From Bifidobacterium actinocoloniiforme DSM 22766 (lineage in GTDB: Bacteria > Actinomycetota > Actinomycetes > Actinomycetales > Bifidobacteriaceae), in NCBI RefSeq assembly GCF_001263395.1, contig NZ_CP011786.1:310001-374000 (forward strand): a DNA stretch of 64,000 nt, written 5' to 3'. The notes beneath the pieces are model-generated. The model was not told the origin of the DNA. It was given only the letters and a program-made list of their open reading frames with translations, and made no database searches. The position numbers were made by a program, and so were the translations under genes. Numbering within the stretch: position 1 is the stretch's first letter; every line of letters starts with the position of its first letter. This document shows positions 1 to 5,841 of the stretch, piece by piece.

Positions 1-980
1 ATCTCCTCCAATTCGTCGGTGGGCATGTTCAGGGCGTGCAAGGCCTGGGCGGCGGTCTTCCCTTGGTTGAGCAGGTCGGCCAATGCGCTTGCCGCGCGGA
101 TCCAGGGCGAGCTGCCGAAGCCGCCCTGGTTTTTGCGGCTCAGGTGGTAGGGCTCCAGGAGGGCCTGCACGTGCTCACAGCCTGGAGCGTGCCGGTGGGG
201 TGCCCGAACGTGCCGCTCCGGCATGGGCGTGGGCTTGTCGTCCACGGCGCTCGGATGGCGGGACTGCTCCTGGGCGACCCACAGCCGGTAGCGCTTGTGC
301 CAGTCCTTGAGCCGTCCGCCCTTCGCCTCGGCCCACAGACGGAAGTCCCTGGCGGTACGATCCGCATCCACACCACACTGTCGAGCAAACAGGCGGTCGG
401 CTGAATCCGGAGACCAGTCAGCAGGGAATGGCACGCGCTTGGATTTAGGTTTCGATTTCGCCGGTGCTGCCCCCTTGGGGGCTACAGGGGTGTTTAATAA
501 TGGTTCTTCTAATGGGTTGGGTGAAGGCTGGTTCACCCCGTGGCGACGTGATTCTTCACCCCGTGGAATTTGACGGGATGAACCAGCCTTCACCCCGTCG
601 GTTTCACGGGCTGCACGCTCGTTCACCCCGTCCTGGCCGAGCTCCTCATCGATGGCCCGCTCACGCTCCACGCTCATGCCGGACTCGCCCGCCGGCGTCA
701 TGCATAGATCCCACACCGTGGTGCGCCGGTCCGCGCGGATATGCGACAGAATGCGCTGGTCCCCGGCGCGGATGACCCCAGCCTCCTTCAACCGGGACAG
801 ATGCTGGCGCACGCACCTGGGCGAGACGCGCGCGATCCTGCTTACCGTCTCCACACTGGGATAAGCGCCAGAACCGTCGGGCCGGGCGAAATCGGCCAGG
901 ATCACCAAGATCAGCCTGCCTGTGCTGTCCGCACCCACTGGAGCGTCACGCAACGCCCAACTCATGGCCTGCACACTCAT
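1..980 (-). CDS. Phage-type replication initiator with N-terminal winged helix (3' end off window)
   Basis: An open frame runs from ATG at 980 to the left window edge without a stop. The start has a strong Shine-Dalgarno (AAGGAG, about 7 nt upstream). Residues 1-95 read as a helix-turn-helix/winged-helix replication domain (SVETVSRIARVSPRCVRQHL), of the kind found in phage O-like and DnaD-like initiators. A hydrophilic linker at about residues 110-165 is encoded by the iteron region, and a second conserved-looking domain follows (DWSPDSADRLFARQCGV, DWHKRYRLWV). The gene is last in the leftward operon after ssb. Its likely job is origin recognition for the element. Family assignment rests on domain style and context, not on a search. 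Confidence 0.8.
   Translation of the reverse strand, partial: MSVQAMSWALRDAPVGADSTGRLILVILADFARPDGSGAYPSVETVSRIARVSPRCVRQHLSRLKEAGVIRAGDQRILSHIRADRRTTVWDLCMTPAGESGMSVERERAIDEELGQDGVNERAARETDGVKAGSSRQIPRGEESRRHGVNQPSPNPLEEPLLNTPVAPKGAAPAKSKPKSKRVPFPADWSPDSADRLFARQCGVDADRTARDFRLWAEAKGGRLKDWHKRYRLWVAQEQSRHPSAVDDKPTPMPERHVRAPHRHAPGCEHVQALLEPYHLSRKNQGGFGSSPWIRAASALADLLNQGKTAAQALHALNMPTDELEE
491..631. other. Putative replication origin: iterons plus AT-rich segment inside the initiator gene
   Basis: Four direct copies of TTCACCCCGT lie at 532-541, 555-564, 589-598 and 622-631. A 17-bp perfect inverted repeat (GGGTGAAGGCTGGTTCA at 519-535, its complement at 579-595) overlaps the iterons. An AT-rich stretch (491-516) flanks them on one side. 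This layout, inside the linker-coding part of the initiator gene, resembles the lambda O/ori arrangement. Function is inferred. Confidence 0.65.
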
Positions 981-1023
981 GACCACTCCTTTCCAAGCCC
1001 GCGAGCGCGGGTGGTTGTATCTC

Positions 1024-1104
1024 TTATTGGCCGTGTCTGTTGCTGATCCAGCTGATGGCCGCGGCCGCGATAATCAGCAGGATGGTCGCTATCGTCTGTC
1101 TCAT
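1024..1104 (-). CDS. Small single-span membrane protein, 26 aa
   Basis: The frame encodes MRQTIATILLIIAAAAISW and a short polar tail. Almost the whole chain is one hydrophobic helix. Its ATG overlaps the stop of the preceding gene (ATGA, 1101-1104), which favours translational coupling inside the leftward operon. No family is recognisable; phage genomes often carry such tiny membrane proteins (lysis, superinfection or unknown roles). It lies between the 73-aa gene and the replication initiator. Confidence 0.5.
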   Translation of the reverse strand: MRQTIATILLIIAAAAISWISNRHGQ

Positions 1105-1322
1105 GTCTGCGGCGTGTATGGGTTCGGCGGCAGGATGGATCGTTGGCCGGCCTGGCGGCCTTCCTCCCATGCCTGCTCTCGGACCTGCCGTAGCCAGGTG
1201 TCGAAGGCGTGCCAGGCGCTCATGCTGCGTGGGGCGTCGAACTGGTCATGGACAGCCGTGCGTATCGCATGACGGGTTAGTGGCCTGGCGAGCGCGTCAG
1301 AACTCGGGCTGGTCATCGTCAC
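1101..1322 (-). CDS. Hypothetical protein, 73 aa
   Basis: A charged soluble protein (MTMTSPSSDALARPL...) begins at GTG 1322, 8 nt after an AGGAG motif, inside the 3' end of ssb (26-nt overlap). An ATG two codons later is an alternative start but lies further from the Shine-Dalgarno. The middle part (AWHAFDTWLRQVREQAWEEGRQAG) is predicted helical with many Trp, Arg and Glu residues. Its position between ssb and the initiator suggests a replication-module accessory role, but I do not recognise the family. Confidence 0.55.
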   Translation of the reverse strand: MTMTSPSSDALARPLTRHAIRTAVHDQFDAPRSMSAWHAFDTWLRQVREQAWEEGRQAGQRSILPPNPYTPQT

Positions 1323-1737
1323 CCCCGAACTCCTGGCCAGGCTGGGCGGTATGGCCTTGGAAGCCGGACGCGCCCTGAGTACGGGTGACCTGGGCCGTGG
1401 CCCGGACCAGGCTGGGTCCTATATCGTCCACGGTCAGCTCGGTCACCGTGCGGGTGGAGCCGTCCTTGGCCTGGTAGTCGCGTTGGGAGAGCCTGCCGAC
1501 CGCGAGCGCGGCGGAGCCTTTACGCAGGCTCTGTGAGATGTGCTCGGCCAGGTCGCCCCAGGCGGTGCAGCGTTGGAAGAGCGTTGGCCCGTCCTCCCAC
1601 TCTTTGGATTGCCGGTTGAAGGTCCTGGGCGTGGAGGCGATCGTGAAGTTCGCCACCCGCTTGCCTGACCCTGTGCTTCGCAGTTCCGGGTCGGCGGTCA
1701 GGTTGCCTCGTATCGTCAGTGTCGTCTCGTTACTCAT
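1297..1737 (-). CDS. ssb: Single-stranded DNA-binding protein
   Basis: The 146-aa protein has an N-terminal OB fold (residues 1-110) with the typical SSB pattern: LTIRGNLTADPELR, VANFTIAST, WEDGPTLFQRCTAWGDLAEH, GRLSQRDYQAKDG. It ends in an acidic tail with terminal DDDQPEF, matching the DDDxPF-like tip that recruits replication and repair partners. It binds ssDNA at the element's replication fork and is probably a phage copy distinct from the host gene. Its start overlaps the stop region of the 46-aa gene upstream, and its end overlaps the next gene. Identification is firm. Confidence 0.95.
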   Translation of the reverse strand: MSNETTLTIRGNLTADPELRSTGSGKRVANFTIASTPRTFNRQSKEWEDGPTLFQRCTAWGDLAEHISQSLRKGSAALAVGRLSQRDYQAKDGSTRTVTELTVDDIGPSLVRATAQVTRTQGASGFQGHTAQPGQEFGGDDDQPEF

Positions 1738-1870
1738 TTCCTGGGTCCTCCTCGTGGTCTTGCCGTATCAGGTCCAGTCGCCGCCACATCTCCGGGTCGC
1801 TGTGGTATAAGGCGCGACGGAATGAGGGGTAGCGGCAGAAATAGATGTACAGACGGTCAAATTTGCTCAC
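1730..1870 (-). CDS. Small hypothetical protein, 46 aa
   Basis: GTG at 1870 is preceded by GAAGGAG with good spacing, and the frame runs to TAA at 1730-1732, overlapping the first codons of ssb. The product (VSKFDRLYIYFCRYPSFRRALYHSD...) is short, basic and aromatic in its first half and acidic at the end. It also overlaps the end of the DivIVA-like gene. The chain of overlaps supports it as a real coupled gene. Function unknown. Confidence 0.5.
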   Translation of the reverse strand: MSKFDRLYIYFCRYPSFRRALYHSDPEMWRRLDLIRQDHEEDPGNE

Positions 1871-2144
1871 GCCAGCTCCTTCGCAGCGCCGTGGACAAGC
1901 CTGTGCCTCCTCGGGACCGGCGGCGGGCGCGAGCCACGTAAGCGGCCTTGGCCCTCGCCTCGCGAGCCATGCACCTTGACTCGACGGCTATGCGGGCTGA
2001 GCGTTCGTTCACCCATTCCCGACCAATAGCGGTGATGGTCTCCGCCACCTCATCAAGGAAAGCGTCGACCTGATCCATGTCGTACCCCTCGCATAGGCGA
2101 TGGGTGGTGAACTCCTTGTCATGCACGTCCTTCGGCGTCAACAT
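1857..2144 (-). CDS. Short DivIVA-domain protein
   Basis: Starting from ATG 2144 (preceded by GAAGGAGG), the 95-aa product opens with MLTPKDVHDKEFTTHRL then GYDMDQVDAFLDEV, a close match to the N-terminal membrane-binding and crossover segment of DivIVA/Wag31 (consensus LTPxDVxxxxF...GYDxxxVDxFLDxV). The rest is a short helical, arginine-rich stretch instead of the long coiled coil of host DivIVA. Host DivIVA organises polar growth in actinobacteria. A truncated phage copy could localise a product to poles or interfere with host growth; that role is inference. It lies in the leftward early operon upstream of ssb. Confidence 0.75.
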   Translation of the reverse strand: MLTPKDVHDKEFTTHRLCEGYDMDQVDAFLDEVAETITAIGREWVNERSARIAVESRCMAREARAKAAYVARARRRSRGGTGLSTALRRSWREQI

Positions 2145-2313
2145 CACGCGCCTCCTTCGCCTCATCCAGGCCTACGGCGGTAAGCCGATACCTGGAACAC
2201 CGTCCACCGGCCTCGCTGCGACCTTCCTGGTCCGCCGCTTCCGCACTTGTCACCGGATCACCGGATTGGGGGAGCGCCATCACGTCATCGATCGTCAACG
2301 GTTCCACGCGCAT
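2119..2313 (-). CDS. Hypothetical protein, 64 aa
   Basis: ATG 2313 follows GGGAGG at good distance. An ATG three codons upstream (2322) is possible but less well placed. The product starts MRVEPLTIDDVMALPQSGD and continues polar. The GEAGGRCSRYRLTAVGLDEA-like segment resembles the tail of small winged-helix proteins, but no family can be named. It overlaps the DivIVA-like gene by 26 nt and the membrane protein gene upstream by 19 nt, as expected for a compact phage operon. Confidence 0.45.
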   Translation of the reverse strand: MRVEPLTIDDVMALPQSGDPVTSAEAADQEGRSEAGGRCSRYRLTAVGLDEAKEARDVDAEGRA

Positions 2314-2489
2314 GCTTCCCACCTCCCCAAGCCGTACCTAGCGGCCACCAGGCCGAACGCGGCCGCGGCCAGATGCGTCAGCGACAGCACGCCCCGGCAA
2401 GCGGCCGCAACAACCCAGGCCGAACCCCAGACGGACATGACCACGCCGACCGCACCCAGCAGCAGGCACACCACGCCACGAACGTTCAT
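2295..2489 (-). CDS. Small two-span membrane protein, 64 aa
   Basis: The sequence has two hydrophobic spans (VVCLLLGAVGVVMSVWGSAW and LSLTHLAAAAFGLVAARYGL) separated by a short Cys/Arg loop, so it is probably a helical hairpin in the membrane. ATG 2489 overlaps the TGA of the upstream DNA-binding gene (ATGA) and has a GGGGGG-type ribosome site. Family and function are unknown. Confidence 0.5.
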   Translation of the reverse strand: MNVRGVVCLLLGAVGVVMSVWGSAWVVAAACRGVLSLTHLAAAAFGLVAARYGLGRWEACAWNR

Positions 2490-2830
2490 CGTTGACCCCC
2501 CTTCGGCACGTCACCCATGTACTGGCGGATCGACTGCACGCTCACCAGCTTCGTGCGTTTGCCGCGCTCCTTACGGGCCCGCAGCCGACCGGCCTTGATC
2601 AGGTCCCTGGTGAAACCGTCATCCTGCATCCCCAGCATCCTGGTGGCCGTCCTGACCGGCACCGCGATCTGGTAGGTGTCCTTGGACAGCTCGACCGCCA
2701 CCTCGCGGAAAGCGGCCACCAGGTCGGCCAGACCTATCTGCACCACCACGGTGTCGCCGTTCCCCGGCAAGACGTTATCGCTTGTCTCACTGCGCTCTGT
2801 TGCTTGCGTTGGTATACTGTGATCAGACAT
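2486..2830 (-). CDS. Putative excisionase-like or MerR-like DNA-binding protein
   Basis: Taking ATG 2830, the 114-aa protein has a polar N-terminus (residues 1-30), a helical middle (IGLADLVAAFREVAVELSKD), and a C-terminal segment (ATRMLGMQDDGFTRDLIKAGRLRARKERGKRTKLVSVQSIRQYM) that reads like a helix-turn-helix of the excisionase/MerR type ending in a beta wing. An upstream in-frame ATG at 2872 lies in a hairpin, so I prefer 2830, which has GGAG 9 nt upstream. It is the first gene of the replication operon and may regulate it. The assignment is by eye. Confidence 0.55.
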   Translation of the reverse strand: MSDHSIPTQATERSETSDNVLPGNGDTVVVQIGLADLVAAFREVAVELSKDTYQIAVPVRTATRMLGMQDDGFTRDLIKAGRLRARKERGKRTKLVSVQSIRQYMGDVPKGGQR

Positions 2831-2857
2831 GTAGGTGCTCCAACCTTTCTTGTCTAC

Positions 2858-2890
2858 AAGCCGCTGCTTCACCAGCGGCTTCTTCCTTTT
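2858..2890 (+). terminator. Hairpin with T-rich tail
   Basis: AAGCCGCTG at 2858-2866 pairs with CAGCGGCTT at 2873-2881 across a 6-nt loop, followed on the + strand by tcttcctttt. It could stop rightward transcription. Read leftward it would sit in the leader of the 2830 gene as an attenuator-like stem. Confidence 0.5.
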
Positions 2891-3001
2891 CTGAGTGATG
2901 CCGGGGCGGGGGATAGGGAAGCCCGCCGCCCCGGCCGGTCCCCTAAGATGGATTGCAAAGCCGCATGTAGGGTGCGGCTCCCACCGAAGGGGAAGAACTA
3001 T

Positions 3002-3556
3002 ATGGGGACCTTTGCGAATTGGCTGCTGGACAACTGGGCAGTGATTTGCGGGTGGCTGCTAACAATTGCGCTTACCGTGGCGGGATGGGCCATAACGGCC
3101 GCCAGGACACGGCGACAGAACGAGCGCGAGGCCGCCGCGTCCCGGGAACGGCTGGATGCGTCAAACGCTCGAATCAAGGTTCTGGAAGGGCAACTCGAGG
3201 CGCAGCAACAATCCGCGCTGGCTCTTAGCGAGCAAGTGGACCAGCTCAAAGAAGCGAATCGGCTTTTCGAAGCGGCCAACCCGGCGGATGCCGACCCCTG
3301 GAGTTCCGCGGTCAACGTTCGCGGAATGCAGTACCGTGTCACCAACGAGGGGGCGAGGGATGTAGTGGTCGATACGGTTGGGCCAGACGATGACCGACTC
3401 CCATTCAGGTGCGAGCGCGATGTGCCTTTTGAGTGCGGCGCTGGCGATGGATTCGACTGCTTCGTCCCCGGCACGAACTCAGGGACGGCATCCATTACAA
3501 TCGGCTGGCATTTCGTCGGAAGCGCGGACATAAGGGCCACCCGCCGTCCAGTGTGA
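3002..3556 (+). CDS. Membrane-anchored coiled-coil protein, 184 aa
   Basis: ATG 3002 has GGGGAAG upstream. A longer in-frame reading to the left runs through antisense sequence and is not credible. The protein has one N-terminal membrane span (residues about 8-32, NWAVICGWLLTIALTVAGW), a charged coiled coil (about 35-85) and a C-terminal domain with a beta-rich look (YRVTNEGARDVVVDTVG, ITIGWHFVG). The N-terminus is homologous to the 56-aa product at 4375-4545 (shared GW..T......GW.I...R.RRQ). It points right, against the surrounding leftward genes. Function unknown; the C-terminal domain may be cytoplasmic or external depending on topology. Confidence 0.7.
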   Translation: MGTFANWLLDNWAVICGWLLTIALTVAGWAITAARTRRQNEREAAASRERLDASNARIKVLEGQLEAQQQSALALSEQVDQLKEANRLFEAANPADADPWSSAVNVRGMQYRVTNEGARDVVVDTVGPDDDRLPFRCERDVPFECGAGDGFDCFVPGTNSGTASITIGWHFVGSADIRATRRPV

Positions 3557-3569
3557 AACGTGGAGGTAT

Positions 3570-3779
3570 TCATAGCAGGCCTCCCATGAAACGCCGAGCA
3601 TCGTCCGCGCCGACGAATCTGAATTTCTCGTACTTGATCAGGCATTTGTCGCCCCCGCAGAACTCAATGGTTATGGGGTCGTCAGTCAATCCGGAAGTCG
3701 ACGAGACCGGCGTCTCATGTAATAGGTCGGTGATTTCTGCGGCGTTTTCCTTGTCGGGGATTACCTTCACGTAAGTCAT
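3570..3779 (-). CDS. Hypothetical protein, 69 aa
   Basis: MTYVKVIPDKENAAEITDLL followed by an acidic and beta-like stretch (DDPITIEFCGGDKCLIKYEKFRFVGADDARRFM). The start is preceded by one copy of the repeated ribosome-site leader (CGCTCGCAGGAGAGGAGGAGC) and overlaps the stop of the reading frame upstream (ATGA). The two cysteines (CGGDKC) could bind metal, but the pattern is too short to call. Small phage protein of unknown function. Confidence 0.6.
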   Translation of the reverse strand: MTYVKVIPDKENAAEITDLLHETPVSSTSGLTDDPITIEFCGGDKCLIKYEKFRFVGADDARRFMGGLL

Positions 3780-4270
3780 CGCTCCTCCTCTCCTGCGAGC
3801 GGCAATGCTGCCCTCAGATGTCTAAATGAGACAATGAAGGCACCTACGCAAAGAAGGGAGGTGAAGGTATGCAGCGAGATCCCATTGATTCGGCGAAGGA
3901 TGCCAGGGAAGCAGCGCAGGCGGGGAACACTCAGCTGGCGTTGGCTGCTCTGGCCGATGCCGTGCAGGGCATAGCCGAGTACCAGCGGTACATACGCAGT
4001 GATCAGATGAAGATCAAGAAGGCGCTGAACATTCCCTGATTCATGTTTCCTGTCGTCCGTCGCAGCGAGCTTCATCTCCCGGTGGACGACGTTCTGCACA
4101 GCGCCCAGCAGGCCGGGATTGCGCCTCTCGAACTCCTCTGCCGACATGGGGGCATCCCCAGCTCGGCTGTTTCCCGGCTCATCCCATATGGAATCCCGTA
4201 TACCTTCGAACGGAACGGATGATGTTCCTGTGAACGGACCTGCCGTCGCACCCACATGATTCTGCGTCAT
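3776..4270 (-). CDS. Hypothetical protein; only the N-terminal half looks like coding sequence
   Basis: The start at 4270 has a copy of the repeated leader. Residues 1-75 (VPFEGIRDSIWDEPG, DAPMSAEEFERRNPGLLGAVQNVVHREMK) look like a normal small protein. The second half runs opposite to the well-supported + gene at 3869-4039 and has an irregular, Leu/Arg/Cys-rich composition. The frame may therefore be a shorter gene extended by a lost stop, or an overlap of two real genes. It ends in the next repeated leader, translated as LAGEEER. Confidence 0.45.
   Translation of the reverse strand: MTQNHVGATAGPFTGTSSVPFEGIRDSIWDEPGNSRAGDAPMSAEEFERRNPGLLGAVQNVVHREMKLAATDDRKHESGNVQRLLDLHLITAYVPLVLGYALHGIGQSSQRQLSVPRLRCFPGILRRINGISLHTFTSLLCVGAFIVSFRHLRAALPLAGEEER
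3869..4039 (+). CDS. Small helical protein, 56 aa
   Basis: ATG 3869 follows a very strong ribosome site (GGGAGGTGAAGG). The product (MQRDPIDSAKDAREAAQAGN, LALAALADAVQGIAEYQRYI, then a basic tail) is a coherent amphipathic helical protein. It lies on the opposite strand inside the 3' half of the frame 3776-4270, and this one has the better Shine-Dalgarno and composition. Function unknown. Confidence 0.55.
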   Translation: MQRDPIDSAKDAREAAQAGNTQLALAALADAVQGIAEYQRYIRSDQMKIKKALNIP

Positions 4271-4292
4271 TTCTCCTCCTCTCCTGCGAGCG
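4271..4292 (-). promoter_or_regulatory. Repeated ribosome-binding leader (one of three copies)
   Basis: A 21-22-nt unit, read leftward CGCTCGCAGGAGAGGAGGAGA, sits directly before the start codons at 4270, 3779 (copy at 3781-3801, one change) and 4672 (copy at 4673-4694, two changes). Each unit carries two stacked purine-rich Shine-Dalgarno motifs. Conservation beyond the ribosome site suggests the leaders were duplicated together with gene cassettes, or share a regulator. Confidence 0.7.
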
Positions 4293-4374
4293 CACAGGAA
4301 TTGGCTTTATTTGTGTGGTGGTCGGCGTTGTATAGGATCGTTTGTGGTTGGATCGAGGGTGAGGGTTTTGCTTT

Positions 4375-4545
4375 ATGGGTGTGGTATGGGATTGGGTTGT
4401 CGGTAACGCGGTCACTGTCGGCGGCTGGGTTGTGACCCTGACGGTGGCGATTATCGGTTGGGTGATTAGTGGTGTGCGCATTCGCCGACAGGATGATGCG
4501 AGCATAAAAGCCAAGCAGGGTGAGCTCGATGTCACCGTGAAGTAA
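4375..4545 (+). CDS. Short membrane protein, truncated relative of the 3002 gene
   Basis: ATG 4375 opens a 56-aa protein: MGVVWDWVVGNAVTVGGWVV, then a membrane span and VRIRRQDD with a short polar tail ending at TAA 4543-4545. It aligns without gaps to the first 45 residues of the 3002-3556 product (N, GW, T, GW, R, RRQ conserved), but the coiled coil and C-terminal domain are absent. It lies in the gap between leftward genes, overlapping one by 14 nt. It could be a decayed copy or a functional short paralogue. Confidence 0.6.
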   Translation: MGVVWDWVVGNAVTVGGWVVTLTVAIIGWVISGVRIRRQDDASIKAKQGELDVTVK

Positions 4546-4672
4546 GCGCTTGGACATGGTTCATCTCCTTCCATTTGACGATTCCCTCGTAAGCGGAGAA
4601 AAGCGCGATGCTGATTCCCGCTAATCCAATCGACAAGCAAGACGTGATTACCAAAGCTCTCGGTAGCTTCAT
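4532..4672 (-). CDS. Small membrane protein, 46 aa
   Basis: ATG 4672 lies directly behind the third copy of the repeated leader. An upstream in-frame ATG (4723) would translate the leader itself and is rejected. The product begins MKLPRALVITSCLSIGLAGI and has one strongly hydrophobic span (about residues 5-28), followed by a charged tail (YEGIVKWKEMNHVQALTSR). It could be a signal-anchored peptide. It is the second gene after the divergent promoter, downstream of the Cro-like regulator. Confidence 0.6.
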   Translation of the reverse strand: MKLPRALVITSCLSIGLAGISIALFSAYEGIVKWKEMNHVQALTSR

Positions 4673-4938
4673 TTCTCCTCTTCTCCCGCGAGCGCCGAGG
4701 ATTGAGAGGAGTGCTCGTCGCAATAGCTAAGTGCCGCGCTTGGTTCGACTCCGACTTCCCTGGACAGCTGTATGAATTTACTGAGCATCATGTCGCCAGC
4801 TTCAAATCGGGCATTTAGGGTGGGTCTGGATATATGAAGTGCCGAAGCTAGTTCAGTTTTGGGCTGCTCGTTCATCAGGGCCTTTTTCCGCAAACCGTCA
4901 ATGGCTTGGGCAGCCAGTTTGTAAGAGCTTTCTTTCAT
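4669..4938 (-). CDS. Cro-like helix-turn-helix regulator
   Basis: The 89-aa protein has a single HTH (residues about 28-60: TELASALHISRPTLNARFEAGDMMLSKFIQLSREVG). It is transcribed leftward and divergently from the putative repressor at 5028, from a strong promoter (TTGACA at 4974-4969, 17-bp spacer, TACAGT at 4951-4946) that places the transcription start almost on the ATG. One operator box overlaps its own first codons. By analogy with temperate phages it would be the Cro-type regulator at the head of the early operon. Its C-terminal residues overlap the third leader repeat. Confidence 0.7.
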   Translation of the reverse strand: MKESSYKLAAQAIDGLRKKALMNEQPKTELASALHISRPTLNARFEAGDMMLSKFIQLSREVGVEPSAALSYCDEHSSQSSALAGEEEK

Positions 4939-5017
4939 GTCTGTAACTGTAAGAGCTTTCTATCATTATGTCAAACCTGCATGCTGGTTTGTTAAAAAGC
5001 TTTTACGTGCGTAATCT
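4921..5017. promoter_or_regulatory. Divergent lysogeny-type switch: three operator boxes and two promoters
   Basis: GTAAGAGCTTTCT occurs at 4921-4933 and 4949-4961, and the related inverted box AAAAAGCTTTTAC at 4994-5006; all share a central AAAGCTTT/GAGCTTTC core. Box 2 overlaps the spacer and -10 of the leftward promoter; box 3 fills the spacer of the rightward promoter (TTGTTA 4989-4994, 17-bp spacer, TAATCT 5012-5017). Box 1 is inside the first codons of the leftward gene. The geometry matches a repressor/Cro control region. Confidence 0.75.
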
Positions 5018-5027
5018 GTTGGATATG

Positions 5028-5405
5028 GCAAAGTATGCGAGTGTGTGGACGACTACAGATGTCGGAGTGATGAATCTTATCTCGAAGAAGAGGGATGAGT
5101 CTCCATTCCAGATATCGGATAGAGCGCTTGCTCGTGCCATAGATGTGAGTGCCCCAAGGATTGGCGATCTTTTTGGCCACCGACACGGATCGCCGTCGTT
5201 GCGCGAGTTCATAGCCTTGTGCCAAGTTTTTAATCTCAGCCCCGCGAGCACCCTGGAAAAGGCGATGCGGCTGAGTGAACGTGCGGATGAACTTGAAGAA
5301 CGAAAAGCCAGGCTGGATCGAGTGGCAGCGCACCCTGAGGATTACGATATTGCCGCGAACTACGATCCGAACAAGGAGCTGGAAAGGGAGACCCCACGAG
5401 ATTGA
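5028..5405 (+). CDS. Putative prophage repressor (HTH)
   Basis: From ATG 5028 the product is 125 aa with an HTH around residues 30-75 (SDRALARAIDVSAPRIGDLFGHRHGSPSLREFIALCQVFN) and a charged helical C-terminus. The rightward promoter predicts a transcript starting about 5 nt before this ATG, so the message would be nearly leaderless. ATG 5070 and ATG 4968 are alternatives. It sits immediately upstream of an ImmA-type protease gene, the arrangement seen for ImmR/ImmA repressor-antirepressor pairs in integrative elements. Role as master repressor is inferred from position and operators. Confidence 0.7.
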   Translation, partial: AKYASVWTTTDVGVMNLISKKRDESPFQISDRALARAIDVSAPRIGDLFGHRHGSPSLREFIALCQVFNLSPASTLEKAMRLSERADELEERKARLDRVAAHPEDYDIAANYDPNKELERETPRD

Positions 5406-5426
5406 GCAAGATTGTAGGGGAGGGAA

Positions 5427-5825
5427 ATGATGCGGCCAAGCTATGACGACCTGCTGCTCGAAGCGATGACGCTGGGGGCGACGGTGGAGGAGCGCACTTT
5501 GCAACATGGCCTGTGCGGCTTCTACTGGGACCGCGAGCGCACCATAGTCATAGATGACGGCATGGCGGACTGGCAGAAACGCTGCGTCCTGTGCCATGAG
5601 CTCTCTCACGCCCGGTACCACGACGCCGGCTGTGGCACGAACTGCAGCAAAGCCGAGCGACGTGCACGCAAGGAGACGGCCCTGCGCCTGATAAGCCCAT
5701 TGGAATATGCAAGCGCCGAAGCTGCATATGACGGCGACGCTTTCCTGATAGCATCGGACTTGGGCGTAACCGTCCAGGTCCTTAATGATTACAGGATGTG
5801 GCTCGACAACAACGTCAGGGCCTGA
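5427..5825 (+). CDS. ImmA/IrrE-family metallopeptidase
   Basis: The 132-aa protein carries the zinc-binding HExxH motif in CHELSHARYHDAGC (residues about 56-69), preceded by GFYWDRERTIVIDDGMADWQKRCVL and followed by ERRARKETALRLI, the standard layout of ImmA/IrrE-like domains (DUF955). Such proteins cleave a partner XRE repressor to induce excision. The gene follows the HTH gene by 21 nt, so the 5028 product is the likely substrate. The C-terminal 45 residues are duplicated as a decayed copy at about 6,490-6,617. Confident by motif and context. Confidence 0.85.
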   Translation: MMRPSYDDLLLEAMTLGATVEERTLQHGLCGFYWDRERTIVIDDGMADWQKRCVLCHELSHARYHDAGCGTNCSKAERRARKETALRLISPLEYASAEAAYDGDAFLIASDLGVTVQVLNDYRMWLDNNVRA

Positions 5826-5841
5826 CAGAAGGGAAGAACGA

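Noticed and set aside
2492-3001. Long rightward open frame continuous with the 3002 gene (to 3556)
   Set aside because: Its first 170 codons are antisense to the excisionase-like gene and have no ribosome site; coding signal begins at ATG 3002.
4267-4557. 96-codon minus frame ending LAGEEEK
   Set aside because: It is antisense to the well-supported 56-aa membrane gene and ends in translated ribosome-site leader.
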